A DNA stretch of 53,792 nt from Pelagophyceae sp. CCMP2097 (lineage: Eukaryota; Sar; Pelagophyceae): positions 492,485 to 546,276 of the forward strand of contig MU657168.1 in assembly GCA_026770575.1 (NCBI GenBank). Direction: 5' to 3'. The position numbers and the translations under genes are program-made. Within the stretch, counting starts at the first letter, position 1; the number at the start of each line of letters is the position of its first letter. The notes beneath the pieces were generated by a model, which saw nothing but the letters and a program-made list of their open reading frames with translations, did no database searches and had not been told where the DNA came from. Positions 1 through 10,281 of this stretch are shown here, piece after piece.

Positions 1-391
1 CCGGAGCGCCCGTGGCGGCCCGGCTGGCCGTGGGTTCGCGCCTGGCGAGGATAGATGTGATCTGCCTAAGGGGCCCCTCGTTCGCATGACGGGCCCGCGC
101 ATCCTTCCCCCTTCGGGCTCCGGGACACTCACCGTTGCCGTGTCGTAAGGGAATGGCGGCGGCGGCCGGAGCGCCCAAGGCGGCCTGGCTCGTCGTGGCG
201 TCGCGGCGGCGGCGGGCTCGGTGACTCGGAGCCGACGAAACTAGAAAACGTGTGTTCACGCGCAACCTCTTGGATTCCGAAAACCTATCTCTCCAACTAG
301 CCGTGCGACCACTGGCAGTCTGGCACTGCTTTCCCGCACAGGTCCGGCGGCGTCGGGCCGGCGGTCGCCGAGGCGCCGCCGCGGCCGCGCC
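1..391. other. 5' flank with an imperfect direct repeat
   Basis: No gene is supported here. Bases 1-42 and 167-208 are similar: both start ccggagcgccc, share ggcggcc/ggcggcct and end in a gtcgcg-like stretch. This is a diverged direct repeat of about 40 bases. The remainder is probably promoter and 5' UTR of the gene starting at 392. Confidence 0.4.
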
Positions 392-1946
392 GATGCAGCT
401 CTTCGCCCTCCTCCTCCTCGCCGCGCCGCGCTCGCGGCGGGCGGCCGCGGCCGGCTCGCAGCTCGAGGCGGCGCTCCAGAAGATCGCGGTCGATGAGGCG
501 TGGGTCAAATCGCAGCTCGACGAACACGGGTGCATGGGCCCGACCGTTGCGCACAACGTGTTCCTGCGCGAGCGCAACGCGACGACGGGCACGGTGACGC
601 TGCCGCCACGGCCCGCGGTGCGCGCGCCTGCACCCCAGGGTGCTCCCTCGGGCGCGCGACGCCGACGAGGGCTCGAGCCCATGTGTTGCGGGCGCGGCTG
701 GAATGTGTAACATTTTCCGTGCGCCTCTCCACAGATGCGCGCGCCAGGACCTCGACTGCTACGCGCGGACGGCGTGGCGAAAAACGCTGACGCGCGGCGC
801 CACGGCGGCGGCGGGGCAGGTCTCGATTGCAGTGCTGGTGAACGGCGAGGTGTCCCGTCTCGACCCTGCCGCGACGTTCGTGCACCGCGTCGTGGGACCC
901 TGGGCGTTGGCGGGCCACCACGTCGTCGTCGTGCTGTCGCTGCAGGCGCGGCGGCAGCGCGCCGTAAGAGGCGACTGGCACGCGGATCGCTTCGCGGGGC
1001 TTCAAGAACTGACGGACGGCGAGATAGAAGCGCGCCTCGACGCCGTGGCCCAGCGCTGCCTCGACGCCGGCGCGGCGGCGGTGCAGCTGCACGTCTACGA
1101 CCTCGTCCGAAGACCGACGCTCATGCCGTCGCTGTGGACGGGCGGGCCCGGGCATGCTTCGGCCGCGAGGCGGTTCCGGGTCGCCTGGGCCTCGTACCCG
1201 CTCCACCTTTTAGTCCACTCGCTCGTCTGGCGCGACGCGGAGCGCTTCGAGGCCGGCGACCGCGACGGCGTTGATGCCGCGCCGAGGAAGCCGGTTCTCG
1301 GGCGAGGCGCGGCGGAGGCGCCGAGGGCCTCGAGCTGGATGTGGATGCAGAACACATCAGGAGGTACGTTGACGAGGGCGCCGAAGCCCGCGGCGTGGGC
1401 GTTTGACTTTGTGCTCAAGATGCGCGGCGACACGGCGTGGGTCGGCGACGCGCCAACGCCGAACGCAGACGCCGTCATCACAAAGGCGTGCCTCCACTGG
1501 GGCGGCATCAACGACAAGGTCGCTTTGATGCCGCGCCGCTTTGCGCCGCACTGGCTTGGGCTTTTGGAGCAGTACTACGATCATACACTCCACGGCTACC
1601 AAAACTCGGAAATGTTCCAGAAAATCCTCGCCGCGAAGCACGGCATCCCGGTGCGACGACAGAGGCGCGGGCCCTTGACCTTGACCTTGAACGATGGAAG
1701 TGGTCAACTTTGAAAAGCTCCCCCGGAGTCGCCCTTGTTGAGACTGGGCCAAACCTCGGGCCATGATTTGCGTTTGCGCAGATTGAGGAGCGGCGGCTCC
1801 CCGCGGTGGACTACTACCACTGGCTCGCCGACGAGGCGGGCGAAATGGGCTGCTTCCCGACGAACTACGTCTCAAATACATGTTTCGAGCCCGACGCGTG
1901 GGCCCGCGTCAAACGGCGCATCTGCGCAAAAGGTCGACAAGCCTAA
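392..1946 (+). CDS. Secretory-pathway glycosyltransferase-like protein
   Basis: Three exons are inferred at 392-639, 735-1650 and 1782-1946. The introns are GT-AG and the exons join to a whole number of codons (442 residues). The first 20 residues form a signal peptide (MQLFALLLLAAPRSRRAAAA). The mature part has paired Cys/His motifs near the N-terminus (HGCMGPTVAHN, QDLDCYARTAW) and a central FVLKMRGDTAW motif that resembles the acidic nucleotide-sugar/metal-site strand of GT-A folds. Downstream, NDKVALMPRRFA and NSEMFQKILAAKHGI resemble the acceptor end of small algal glycosyltransferases. The last exon ends with a Cys-rich tail (GCFPTNYVSNTCFEPDAW). The family call rests on motif resemblance only. 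The secretory location follows from the signal peptide. The start was chosen because it opens this peptide; an upstream in-frame ATG at 252 would bury it. Confidence 0.6.
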
Positions 1947-2617
1947 AGGCGACGCGACGCGGCCGCACGGGGCCAGAGAAGGGCCCAAATTTGGTGGGCC
2001 CCAAAGGAGAACTGGGGGCCGGACGGCACGAGCGACGGCCTCTTAAAACGACCCGGAAGCGCTATCGCGGAAATCGCATACCGCGCCAACTAAGAAACTT
2101 GTTCAGGGGCAACTTTGCACGCGGCATCGCGGGGCGAAAACAGGCCCGCAATCGTTTGGTTGAGCGAATTCCAAGTACAATTGTAGGAATTCCTAGTAAA
2201 GTTTAAAAAAGGTGTAATTTAAATCCGATTCCCCCCAAAAGGATCGAAAAAACATGACGTGAGGCGAATAAGTTCTTGGCGATAGGTGAGAACCAAGTTC
2301 AACTTGAACCAAGCCGAAAGGGCAGATTTTGAAGCGCCTCCGAGGCTCCGTTACCACGCCTTGAAAGGCGGGGGAGCTTGTCCCCGCCTTGCGCGTCGGT
2401 AGCCGAAATCGCCCCCGCACCAGCGTCCTCGTCGCTCTGTTTGATTTTGGCTTCCAGGGGTTTTCCTAAGGTGTGCTCTTTGTTGGCCGTCGAGCATCGC
2501 CAGAGGTTCGACCAGGGCGAGAGCGGACCGCTTCACGTCGGCCGACGAAGTTTGGATCGCGTCTTGATTCATGCTCGGGCGCGGCCGTCGGGTCCGCAGA
2601 GGATCGCCTCCAAGGGC
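1947..2617. other. AT-richer intergenic region with AATT-centred palindromes
   Basis: I see no convincing coding region. At 2176-2185 tacaattgta overlaps a second palindrome, taggaattccta, at 2184-2195. The same two motifs recur in several other gaps of this window. The stretch probably holds the convergent 3' ends of the flanking glycosyltransferase genes. Confidence 0.5.
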
Positions 2618-2896
2618 TCACACGCGGCCGTCGGGTCCGCAGGAGACGGCCGCATCGGTGCTCGCCGCGCGGTGGTGGGCGAACACGACCGCGGCGGCGA
2701 CGAGCCAGAGCGCAGAGCGGCGGGCGTACTTGCGGCGCTCGCTGCGTATGCCCAGCGGCGATCCGCCGGGGCTGCCGTCTAAGAACCAGTCGAAGCGGCG
2801 ACAGGCGTAGAGCCGGCCGTGGCGCAGGTGGAAGGCGAGGTGGCCGGCGTCGACGACGTTGTTGATGCCGCACGATACGACGGCGGCGGCGAGGCG
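2618..2896 (-). CDS. Possible last exon of the GT2 glycosyltransferase gene
   Basis: The minus strand has an open stretch that reads like protein: it includes SCGINNVVDAGHLAFHLRHG and CRRFDWFLDG and ends with a hydrophobic segment (ALWLVAAAVVF) before a stop at 2618-2620. It lies just downstream of the membrane-segment exon of the GT2 gene and can join it in phase 0 (donor GTGTGC, GTCGAA or GTCGCC near 3093-3115). The only frame-compatible acceptor, CCAAAG at about 2897, is weak, so this could instead be a separate remnant. If joined, it adds another membrane span to the C-terminus. Function is unknown beyond a membrane anchor. Confidence 0.4.
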   Translation of the reverse strand, partial: RLAAAVVSCGINNVVDAGHLAFHLRHGRLYACRRFDWFLDGSPGGSPLGIRSERRKYARRSALWLVAAAVVFAHHRAASTDAAVSCGPDGRV

Positions 2897-3089
2897 CTTT
2901 GGTGGCGTCGTGGCGAAAGGTCACTTGCCTGCAACTTGCAAGTCGAAAAGACGATAATTCGGATTAAATCAGTTTTAAATTTGATGAAAACTTGGTAAAT
3001 TTGATGAAATCAAATCCAAGTTATCGGACTCGCAGGCGAGTGGGCGAAAGGTGCCGCGACTCGGGCCCCGCTAAAGCGCGCGCCGTTTC

Positions 3090-4829
3090 TCAGGCGACTT
3101 CGACGGCCCAGAGTCCGGCGGCGAGGTTCAAGCACACCGTCAAACGCTTCAAGGCGACGGCGAGGCTCGGCGCCGCCGCCACGACCGTAGCCGCAGCCGC
3201 GAGGAGGATGGCGGTGAGCTCGATCATGTTTGGGAAGTTGAGATAGACGTGTTGCGGGTGCTTGTAGTTCAAGTAGCCGTCGCCGCACGTCCAGGCCCAG
3301 AAACGCAGGACGTACTTGAGCGGATTTGAAGCGTCCCACCTGTGACGGTTCGGGTTTTACTAAGCGTATTCGCCGGCATAACGACTGACGCACCACTCGT
3401 GTGTGACGACGGCGCCGGCGACGCGGCTGAAGGCGCGGCCGCTGCACTGCACCTGCTGGATGCAGAAATCAATGTCCTCGCCACCGCCCGTCTTTGCAAA
3501 ATCGAGGCCGAACGACGGCGCAACGTGCCCGCGCCGCGAGCGCTTGACGAGGAGGTTGGCGGTGACGCCCCACGGCGCAAAGGCGCGCCCGTCGCCCAGC
3601 GTCTCGGGGAGCGCGTAGAAGAACGTAATGTCGCTCAGGCGCGTCCCCTCGTGCAACACGCTGCGCGTCTGCGGCAGCACCGTCGTCCCGACGAAGCCCG
3701 CGCTTCTTCCTTTGTCGTTGCGGACGGCGGCGGCGTAGGCGGAAAGGCAATCCGGCGCGACGTCGACGTCGTCGTCCCAGAAGAGTACGTATTCGGCGCA
3801 CGCCTCGTCCAGGCCGCGGTTCCGCAATGCCGACGCGCCGACGTTTTTGGAGTTGACGCGCACGCGCTCGCGCGCGCTCTGCAGCGCTAAGACGCCGTCG
3901 ATTTCCGGCGAAGCGGGATCGTCGACTAGGATGATGAACTTGACGCTGCACCCGCGCGGGTCCGGCCGCAGCACCATCCTTTTCAGTGACGCCGCCCGCG
4001 CCCGGAACGACGGGATGACCACGTCGATGGTGACATTCGCCTCGACGCCGAGGAAAGACGCGAGCTGCGCCGCGGCCGGCTCGAGGTAGGCGTCCTTCCA
4101 GCCAGGCACACTCCGGCGGACGTAGCGCGGCGGCGGCCGCCGCGCCGCGCCCGCCGCGACCTGCTCGAGGCTCGGGCCGCCACGCCTAGCCAGCGCACTC
4201 CTGCGGCGGAAGTGCTAAGAGTGCGACCCAGTGCACTCCTGCGACGGGAGTGCGTCCATCCTTCTGACCTGTTTGTGACAGTGCACGCCTCGATCATCGT
4301 GGCACGGCCGACGCGCCGGTAGAGTTCGAAAAGATACGTCTGCTTCCTGGTTTACAAACGCCTGCGGGAACAGTTCTCCAAAGACGGCAAAATGCGGCTT
4401 CAAAGCGACGACGGGGAACGTCGGCACGCTCGGGTCTGTGGCGTCCAAGGGCGCGGCGCAGCCGAGGCTGTCCGGCGGCAGCTTTTCAGCCAGGAGCGGC
4501 CACCAGCGCTGCGGCTCGATTGAGACGTCGTCGCCCAAGAGCACGGCGTAGGCGCAGCCGTCTTCGTGCGCGCCTTTCGCGAGGGCGGCCCAGATGCGGC
4601 AGACGGCCGCGGGCTTTGAGGCCGCGAACGTCCGGACGGCAAACGGCTTGCCGCCGAGGCACTTTTTGACGTCACTCGAAACGGCGTCCCACGCTTGATC
4701 GTCGTCGTCGACGCCGATGTAGAGCCGCGCGTCGACGCCGGCGAAATTGCGCCGAAGCCAAGCGGCCCACTCCGCCACCGGGAACGCGCCGTCGCACCGC
4801 AGCGGCAGGATGACGCCGACTCCGGACAT
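3090..4829 (-). CDS. GT2-type glycosyltransferase with C-terminal membrane segments
   Basis: Exons are inferred at 4269-4829, 3394-4183 and about 3090-3339, with introns of 85 and 54 bases. The first exon encodes an N-terminal GT-A-like module (MSGVGVILPLRC, LLGDDVSIEPQ). The second holds a typical family-2 core: TIDVVIPSFRAR, IILVDDPASPE, NVGASALRNRG, the DxD-type FWDDDVDVAP, and GGGEDIDFCIQQ. It should transfer a sugar from a nucleotide donor, probably in the Golgi or ER. The third exon reads WDASNPLKYVLRFWAW and then a hydrophobic segment (IELTAILLAAAATVVAA). The intron 2 junction restores a Trp codon exactly. Near 4338 the frame breaks between NQEAD and YLFELYRR, which looks like a 1-base insertion or 2-base deletion. 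This may be an assembly error or a damaged allele. The start at 4829 is the first Met directly before the conserved strand. Confidence 0.72.
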
Positions 4830-5258
4830 GGCGCGCTTCGGCCTCCTCGCAGCGCGCGTGGTCGTCCGCGTCCTGCTCGTCCACACGCGTCGCGCAAGCC
4901 TGCCCGCGCCCCGACGTGTGTCCGACACTGCCGTTCGAAAAGGTTCCGATTCGGGCCGAAAAAGGGACCTCATGCGTCGTGTAAATCCTACCCCCATGCC
5001 AGAGGCCGAAGCGCCTCGGCTGCTTCGCAGAACGGCATCGGATTCGCTCGCTCGGCGGGGCGCGCGCATGCAGCACTCCCGCCCTGGAGGACTGGACCTT
5101 GGGACGAGAGTGGTCTCTGGAGCCGCTCTTGCGAGCCAAAAAGGAACCCCGCAGATCATCTGGCGCCAGGTCAATGGACCCCCGGGTTTCTTTGACGATG
5201 GTCCCCAGGATCGACGTCCCCTGGCCGCGGCTCCGCGGTGCGGATCCTATTGCCTCAG
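4830..5258. other. Intergenic spacer, nothing recognised
   Basis: Both neighbours are on the minus strand, so this should contain the 3' UTR of the methyltransferase and the promoter of the GT2 gene. Open frames that extend into it are continuations without protein-like composition. Confidence 0.4.
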
Positions 5259-6273
5259 TTAGACGTTGAGGATTGAGAGATACGCGGCTTGCAGCGGCGT
5301 GTCGATTGAGCCGGGGATGACGGCGTGGTGCGCGACTTTCAACTTCGAGTCGGCGAAGATCTTCGCAATGTCGTCGGTGGAAGTAACCTGGCCAAAGTCG
5401 ATTGTCGAAATGTACTTAAGCAGCGGCTTGACCGTCGCCAAAAAAGGCACCTAGCGGGGTGCGTACGGCAAGCACTCGCGTACGACGGCCACAATCAAGT
5501 CCGGCGGCTTTCCACGGCTCCGAGTGCACCGTCAGCGGTCCAGGTTTCCCAATCAGTCGACGCAGGACGGCGCGTGTTGCCGCTGGTACGTCTGCGTGAC
5601 GTAGATGCGGCCGCCGGGCCTAGAGCGTCGACGCTGCGCCTTGACTCGGGCGCGCGCGCCGCCTCCGTCGGGCGCGCGCGCCGACCCGGAACGGACCTGA
5701 CGAGTTTCGCGACGCAGCGCAGCGCCGCCGCGGGGTCCGGCATGAGCGTGAGAGACCCGGAAAAGTACACGGCGTCGAACTTGCCCACGACGAGCTGCTC
5801 CGCGTCGTACACGGAGCCTCGCGGAGCGCACAGTCCGAGGCGCGCGTCCGGCCGCGACGGGGGCGTCTGGCGCGGCGCGGCGCAAAGGACTGACCGCAGA
5901 CGAGCTCGACGCGGCTGCGCAGCTGCGGCGTCTCGCCAACGAGCACCTTGGCCGCGCGGATGTACCTGCGCGGCCCGGCGCTCCGGCGCGGGCGGCGTCG
6001 GGCCGCGCGGTCGACTCACTCGGCTTCGTAGTCGAGCCCAACGATGTGAATGTCCTTGGCCTCGACGAGCGGTGCGTTGCGGGCGAGGGCGGTGGCCGTG
6101 CCGATGCCGACGTCGAGGATGCGCTGGCCCGGCGCCGCCTCGTGGAGGACTTCCTTGTACCACTTGGCGGTCATGCGCGTGATCACCGCGTCATAAATCG
6201 CAGACGAAAACGAACGCGCCGCGACGACGACGGCAGCGCCGCCAAGAACAACCCACACGGCACATGTCGGCAT
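5259..6273 (-). CDS. Class I SAM-dependent methyltransferase, membrane-anchored
   Basis: Five exons are inferred at 6020-6273, 5895-5965, 5697-5817, 5562-5619 and 5259-5450. Introns are 54, 77, 77 and 111 bases, and the exons sum to exactly 231 residues plus stop. An N-terminal hydrophobic segment (VWVVLGGAAVVVAA) precedes the Rossmann core. Motif I is ILDVGIGTATALA, with the glycine-rich SAM loop. The acidic end of strand 2 is GLDYEAEYI. Motif IV/V is FDAVYFSGSLTLMPDP, and LVRPGGRIYVTQTYQ follows. This is a Methyltransf_11-type enzyme; the methyl acceptor cannot be read from the sequence. Every junction restores a family-like residue (for example LVR|PGGR), which supports the model. The gene is transcribed away from the T1-Kelch gene, with a perfect palindrome in the gap. 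Confidence 0.85.
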
Positions 6274-6314
6274 GTCGAGATTCGAACGAGGACCCCGACG
6301 AACGCGGCACGTCG

Positions 6315-6341
6315 TCGCTAAATGACAATGTCATTTAGCGA
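6315..6341. promoter_or_regulatory. Perfect 27-base palindrome in a divergent promoter
   Basis: Two 13-base arms, tcgctaaatgaca at 6315-6327 and its exact complement at 6329-6341, flank a single a. The element lies between the methyltransferase start (6273, minus) and the T1-Kelch start (plus). It may bind a dimeric factor that controls both genes, or form a hairpin in the 5' UTR of either. It contains two ATG triplets in frame with the Kelch protein (6322 and 6328), so a longer N-terminus is possible. Confidence 0.5.
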
Positions 6342-6408
6342 TGCCTGTGCCATCACCTCTCGTGCGATCGTGTACACGCGTGTTGAGGCCCCGGGGCAGG
6401 ACATTGCG

Positions 6409-7902
6409 ATGACCGCTACGGCCGCCGCTTTAGAGGCCGTCCGACGCACGACGACGGCGCACTTGGATGCGATCGACGCCCTCGAGCGGGCCGTTGGTGC
6501 CGAGATGGTACGGCATGTGTGCGACATTGAAGCACCTTGCGATGCAACCTCCTAGGCCCAGCTCGCGAGCGACCGCCTTGCGCTTGAGGATGGCCGCGCG
6601 GCCTTTGTGCGAGAAATCGACGAGAAGCTCGCGCACGACGAGGAGGATGAGGCTCGCATGAAAGCAGCGGCGCCGCCGCCCGGCGAGCTGGTCAAGCTCA
6701 ACGTCGGCGGCGCGCCGTTCCAGACGTCGCGGGCCGTGCTGACAAAGATTGAGGACTCGATGCTCGGGCGCATGTTCGGGCGCTGCGACGCGATGCTGCA
6801 GGCGGACCCCAACGACGGGTCCATCTTCATCGACCGCGACTGCGAGCGGTTCCGGCTGATCCTCGACTTCCTCCGCGACCTCGACGGTGCGCACATGCAG
6901 AGGACGATCCGCGCATTAGCCGCGGCCGCGCAAGAATCCATGATGAATGAGCTGGACTACTTTGGCCTTGAGGTCGCCGTGTTCGGCGCGCGGCCGTGGA
7001 CCGACGACGCGGCGTTCCGGCCGGAACCGGATATGGGCTTGATACGTTCTTCATGTGCTGCGGTGTTCGCCGGCGGGCGCGTCGTCGTGTTTGGCGTTTT
7101 TTCGGCCGATACTCCTTTAGACTCGACGGAGGTGCTCGACATGCAGACGATAGCGTTTACAGCCGGGCCGAACCTGATCACGGAACGACCAAGGTGTGCG
7201 GCCGTCCAGATCGACGCGGATAGAGTGCTGGTGGTGGGCGGGTACGATGGTGCTCCTTTGAACACGACGGAAATCTTCCACCTCTCGACGCTCGCATTCA
7301 CGCCGGGGCCGATCATGCAATCGGCGCGATCCGCCTGCGCTGCCGTCGCGCTAGACGCTCGCAGGATCCTAGTCGTTGGCGGTTACAATCGCACGTCTCG
7401 CTTGTCGACCACCGAGATCCTCAGCCTGGACACGATGACCTTTGCGCCGGGGCCCACCATGGCCGCTCCACGCTATGGGTGCGCGGCCGTCGCGCTCGAC
7501 GACCACCGCATCATGGTGGCCGGTGGACAATCTGGTTCAGAATCTTTGACGACGACAGAGGTCCTCGACGTCCGGACCATGGCGTTCGCGCCCAGACCGT
7601 TGATGGGCTCGGAACGCGGCTTCTGCGCGGCCGTGCAAGTCGACGCTCGACACGTCCTTGTCGTCGGCGGGCAGGACTCGGCAAAGACGCGATCAGTCAC
7701 CACCGAGCTCCTCGACGTGGCGACGATGAAGTTTTCGCCCAGGCCGGCCATGTCGAGAGCGCGCAGTTGCATCGCAGCCGCTCGGCTCGACGTCGCGGAG
7801 GAAGCACCGCGCATTCTCGTGCTCGGGAGCGGTAGATCGGCGACGGAGGTGCTCGCCGTCGATGCGCACACGGGCGCGCGAGCAGCGCGCCGCCGGCAGT
7901 GA
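6409..7902 (+). CDS. T1/BTB-Kelch repeat protein
   Basis: Exons are 6409-6507 and 6556-7902, separated by a 48-base intron (GTACGG...CCTCCTAG) that keeps the frame. Residues about 1-70 form a charged helical or coiled-coil segment. A T1-type BTB (KCTD-like) domain follows: VKLNVGGAPFQTS, then FGRCDAML, DGSIFIDRDCERF and ILDFLRDL. The C-terminal two thirds hold about six Kelch blades, each with a ..VLVVGGYDG.. strand, a TTE[ILV] core and a ..F.PGP.M...R..CAAV.. end. T1/KCTD domains assemble as oligomers and can act as Cullin-3 adaptors; Kelch propellers bind protein partners. A substrate-adaptor role is therefore inferred. An alternative start at 6322 lies inside the palindrome. The gene converges on the allantoin synthase gene. 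Confidence 0.85.
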
Positions 7903-8620
7903 TGTGCACAGTATTTTCACGGCGCCGGCGGTGCCATGCGCAACGAACCGCATCGAGCAACCCGCAAGAAAGCAGAGGCCCTCCCCCGCAGACGATGCCG
8001 CCGCGCCGCCACCGCCACGACGCCGACGATTCCGCCATGCCGCCACAACGCACGACCCTCCCTCCCCCGTACGCTCCTCACTGACCCCCACTGGCGAAAC
8101 CGATTGGCGCCGCTCACATAAGCATCCTTCACGAGCGCGGCCTTGCCATGGATGCAGAGGGTCGCCCGTTGCGCGTGGCAAAGGGGACGTTTCGATTGCG
8201 AGGTGGCAATGTAAGTGCGAAGACCATCTATTACAAGAGGTGGCAATGTAAGTGCGAAGACCATCTATAAAGTGCGAGGCCAGACTATGGTGGCTGCTCC
8301 TGATAGGCCCGGGCCGGTGGTACGCGCGGGCCCGGAAGCCGCCCTCTCCACGACGCGAGGGCCGCCTTTTGGGGCGTGCGTCCAAAGGACGGGTTTTCTT
8401 CGATGCATAATTCGACCGACTCGCAGTGTTGGGGGGGCTTCGCCTCGAGGCCGCGCTCGTGTTGGGGCCCTCGTCGTGCACTTATCCATCACACCCTCTC
8501 GACGAGCCCAGGTGCTCCGAGGCGGCCTGCACCCAAGACGCGTGCCGATCTCATCGCGTGGGCCGGCCGGCGTGTATGTATTCCTTTCGAGTATGGACAT
8601 GCCGCCGGCGCGGGCGGCGT
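7903..8620. other. Intergenic region between convergent genes
   Basis: It holds the 3' ends of the Kelch gene (+) and allantoin synthase (-). The only structure I see is the short tandem repeat at 8200-8268. Open frames here look like GC-driven shadows. Confidence 0.4.
8200..8268. repeat. Two-copy direct repeat, 32-base unit
   Basis: gaggtggcaatgtaagtgcg and the following 12 bases (aagaccatctat) occur identically at 8200-8231 and 8237-8268, separated by tacaa. The unit carries gtaagt, a canonical donor-like hexamer, so each copy offers a potential 5' splice site. Confidence 0.8.
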
Positions 8621-9739
8621 TTAGGAGCCGCGGTAGGTGGAGAAGCTCCAGGGCGAGCAGAGGAGCGGGACGTGGTAGTGTTTTTCCGGGTTGTCGATGC
8701 CGAAGCGGATTGGCACGACGTCGAGGAATGGCGTGGCGTGCGTCGGGGCGCCGCGGCCGACAAAGTAGTCTCCGACGCGGAAGCGCCACTCGTAGCTGCC
8801 CGCGAATAGGCCGGCGCCAGATAGAGCCGGGCCGTCGAGGCGACCGTCTGCATTGGTGACAAACTCCAAACACTTCGTCGAAACGCCGTCCACAAGTGCG
8901 TGCAACTCGACGGCCATGCCCGCGGCGGGGGCGCCGTGGGCCGTGTCGAGGACGTGGCAGGTGAGCTTGCCCATCGGCGCGTGCCGGACGGCGTCGAGGA
9001 CCCGGAGCCAGGCAATCTTGTGGACCTGCGCAATACACTCCACAAGCTCCGCCTCGCGCCCGTTCGTCAGACGCCTAAACGGGCGCGTCGAAAGGCCCCA
9101 AAGCGACGAGCACGGACCTTTGGAACGCGGCGAGGATGGCGCGCTTGGAAGCGTTGCGCACGGCGAGGATAAACGGCCCTAAGATAGGGCCCATTCGAAA
9201 GCAGCCGGGTGAGGCGCCGAGGACTCACAGTCGAAGCGCGCGCGGTAAGCGGCGTTAAGGTCGCCGAACTGTTTGAGCTCGTCCGCGGTGAGCGAGCCGA
9301 GGCCGGCGCGCGCCTGCTCATAGTTCGACTCGGCCGTGAGCTCCTTGGCCAGCGCCGCCTTGCCCGCGAGGTCCGGGTGCGCCCGGAGCAGCGCCACGCG
9401 CTCCGCCTCGGGAGCGCCGTCCACCTGGCCAAAAAGCTTCGCCGCGCGCCAAATCCGGAAAAGTTGCAAGAGAGCGCACCACCGCGGCGAGCGCGGCCGC
9501 GAGGTCGGTGACCGACTCGAACGCGGGCCCGAACGCGCGTTGCGCGACCCATTCCGACTTTTCGTAGACGCCTCTGAGAGCCTAATCCACGCCGTCTCGG
9601 GATCCCTACGGCTTTCAGGCGACGACGCCGCAACGTCGACGCGCGGCGGGGCATGGCGCACCTGCATGAAGCGGTCCTTGTCCTGGCACTCGGCCAGCTC
9701 GAGCTTGGGCTTAGCCATACGGCCACGGAAAACAAGCAT
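8621..9739 (-). CDS. Bifunctional allantoin synthase (OHCU decarboxylase-HIU hydrolase)
   Basis: Five exons are inferred at 9662-9739, 9480-9581, 9229-9424, 9118-9178 and 8621-9074; they sum to 296 residues plus stop. The N-terminal half is an OHCU decarboxylase: GVYEKSEWVAQRAF, the catalytic-His motif LLRAHPDLAGKAALAKE, GLGSLTADELKQF and PFILAVRNASK, then NGREAEL. The C-terminal half is a transthyretin-like 5-hydroxyisourate hydrolase: KLTCHVLDTAHGAPAAGM near its start and the diagnostic C-terminus STYRGS. Together they convert 5-hydroxyisourate to (S)-allantoin, the last steps of urate breakdown, which in plants is peroxisomal. I do not find the plant-style internal PTS2 between the domains (RL is present but the HL pair is absent). 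The start at 9739 is used; 9718 (MAKPKLEL) is equally possible. The donor of intron 2 may be 3 bases different. Confidence 0.9.
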
Positions 9740-10281
9740 GGGAAAACCCGCCTGACACCGGTTATTTGCAAAAATGTTCTGGATTTGTGATTCGGTGACA
9801 AGCTCTGGGCTCGTTCGCTGGTGAGCGGTGCAAGTGTCAAGGGTCTACAGTCACCCGTTGCTGCTTCGCTAGGTGCAGTTTACTGTGAAGAAAGATCGAC
9901 GTTACTCTTTATCGACTCCGAGTGCCGAGTTTCGCCTCTTTGTCGGCGCCGCCGTCCTGATGGGCTCCTTCCGGAGGGGCAGCGGCCGCCCCTCGATTCT
10001 GCCTCGAGGTCCTTGACCAGAGGATCGGACCGCCAGCAGCCAGAGTACGTGTCTCGTCCGGCGTTCGACCGCAGCGTGTCCCATGGCGCGGCCAGCTTAC
10101 AGCCCAGAGCTGCAGCCTCCCCTTGGAGACGGGCTTGCCGTCGAATGGCACTCCACGGACCCGACGAGGTCTCGCGGGCCGTCGAACTCGACGGCGAGCC
10201 TTGAAGCCAGCCCGAGCCCACGTCGAGGCTGGCCCCTTTGGCAGTGACGTGTCCCACCCAGAAAGATGGTCCAACGCAGCG
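9740..10281. other. Intergenic spacer, nothing recognised
   Basis: This separates two minus-strand genes. It should hold the promoter of allantoin synthase and the 3' UTR of the RRM-repeat gene. Long open frames that enter it are arginine-rich shadows of the repeat gene. Confidence 0.4.
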
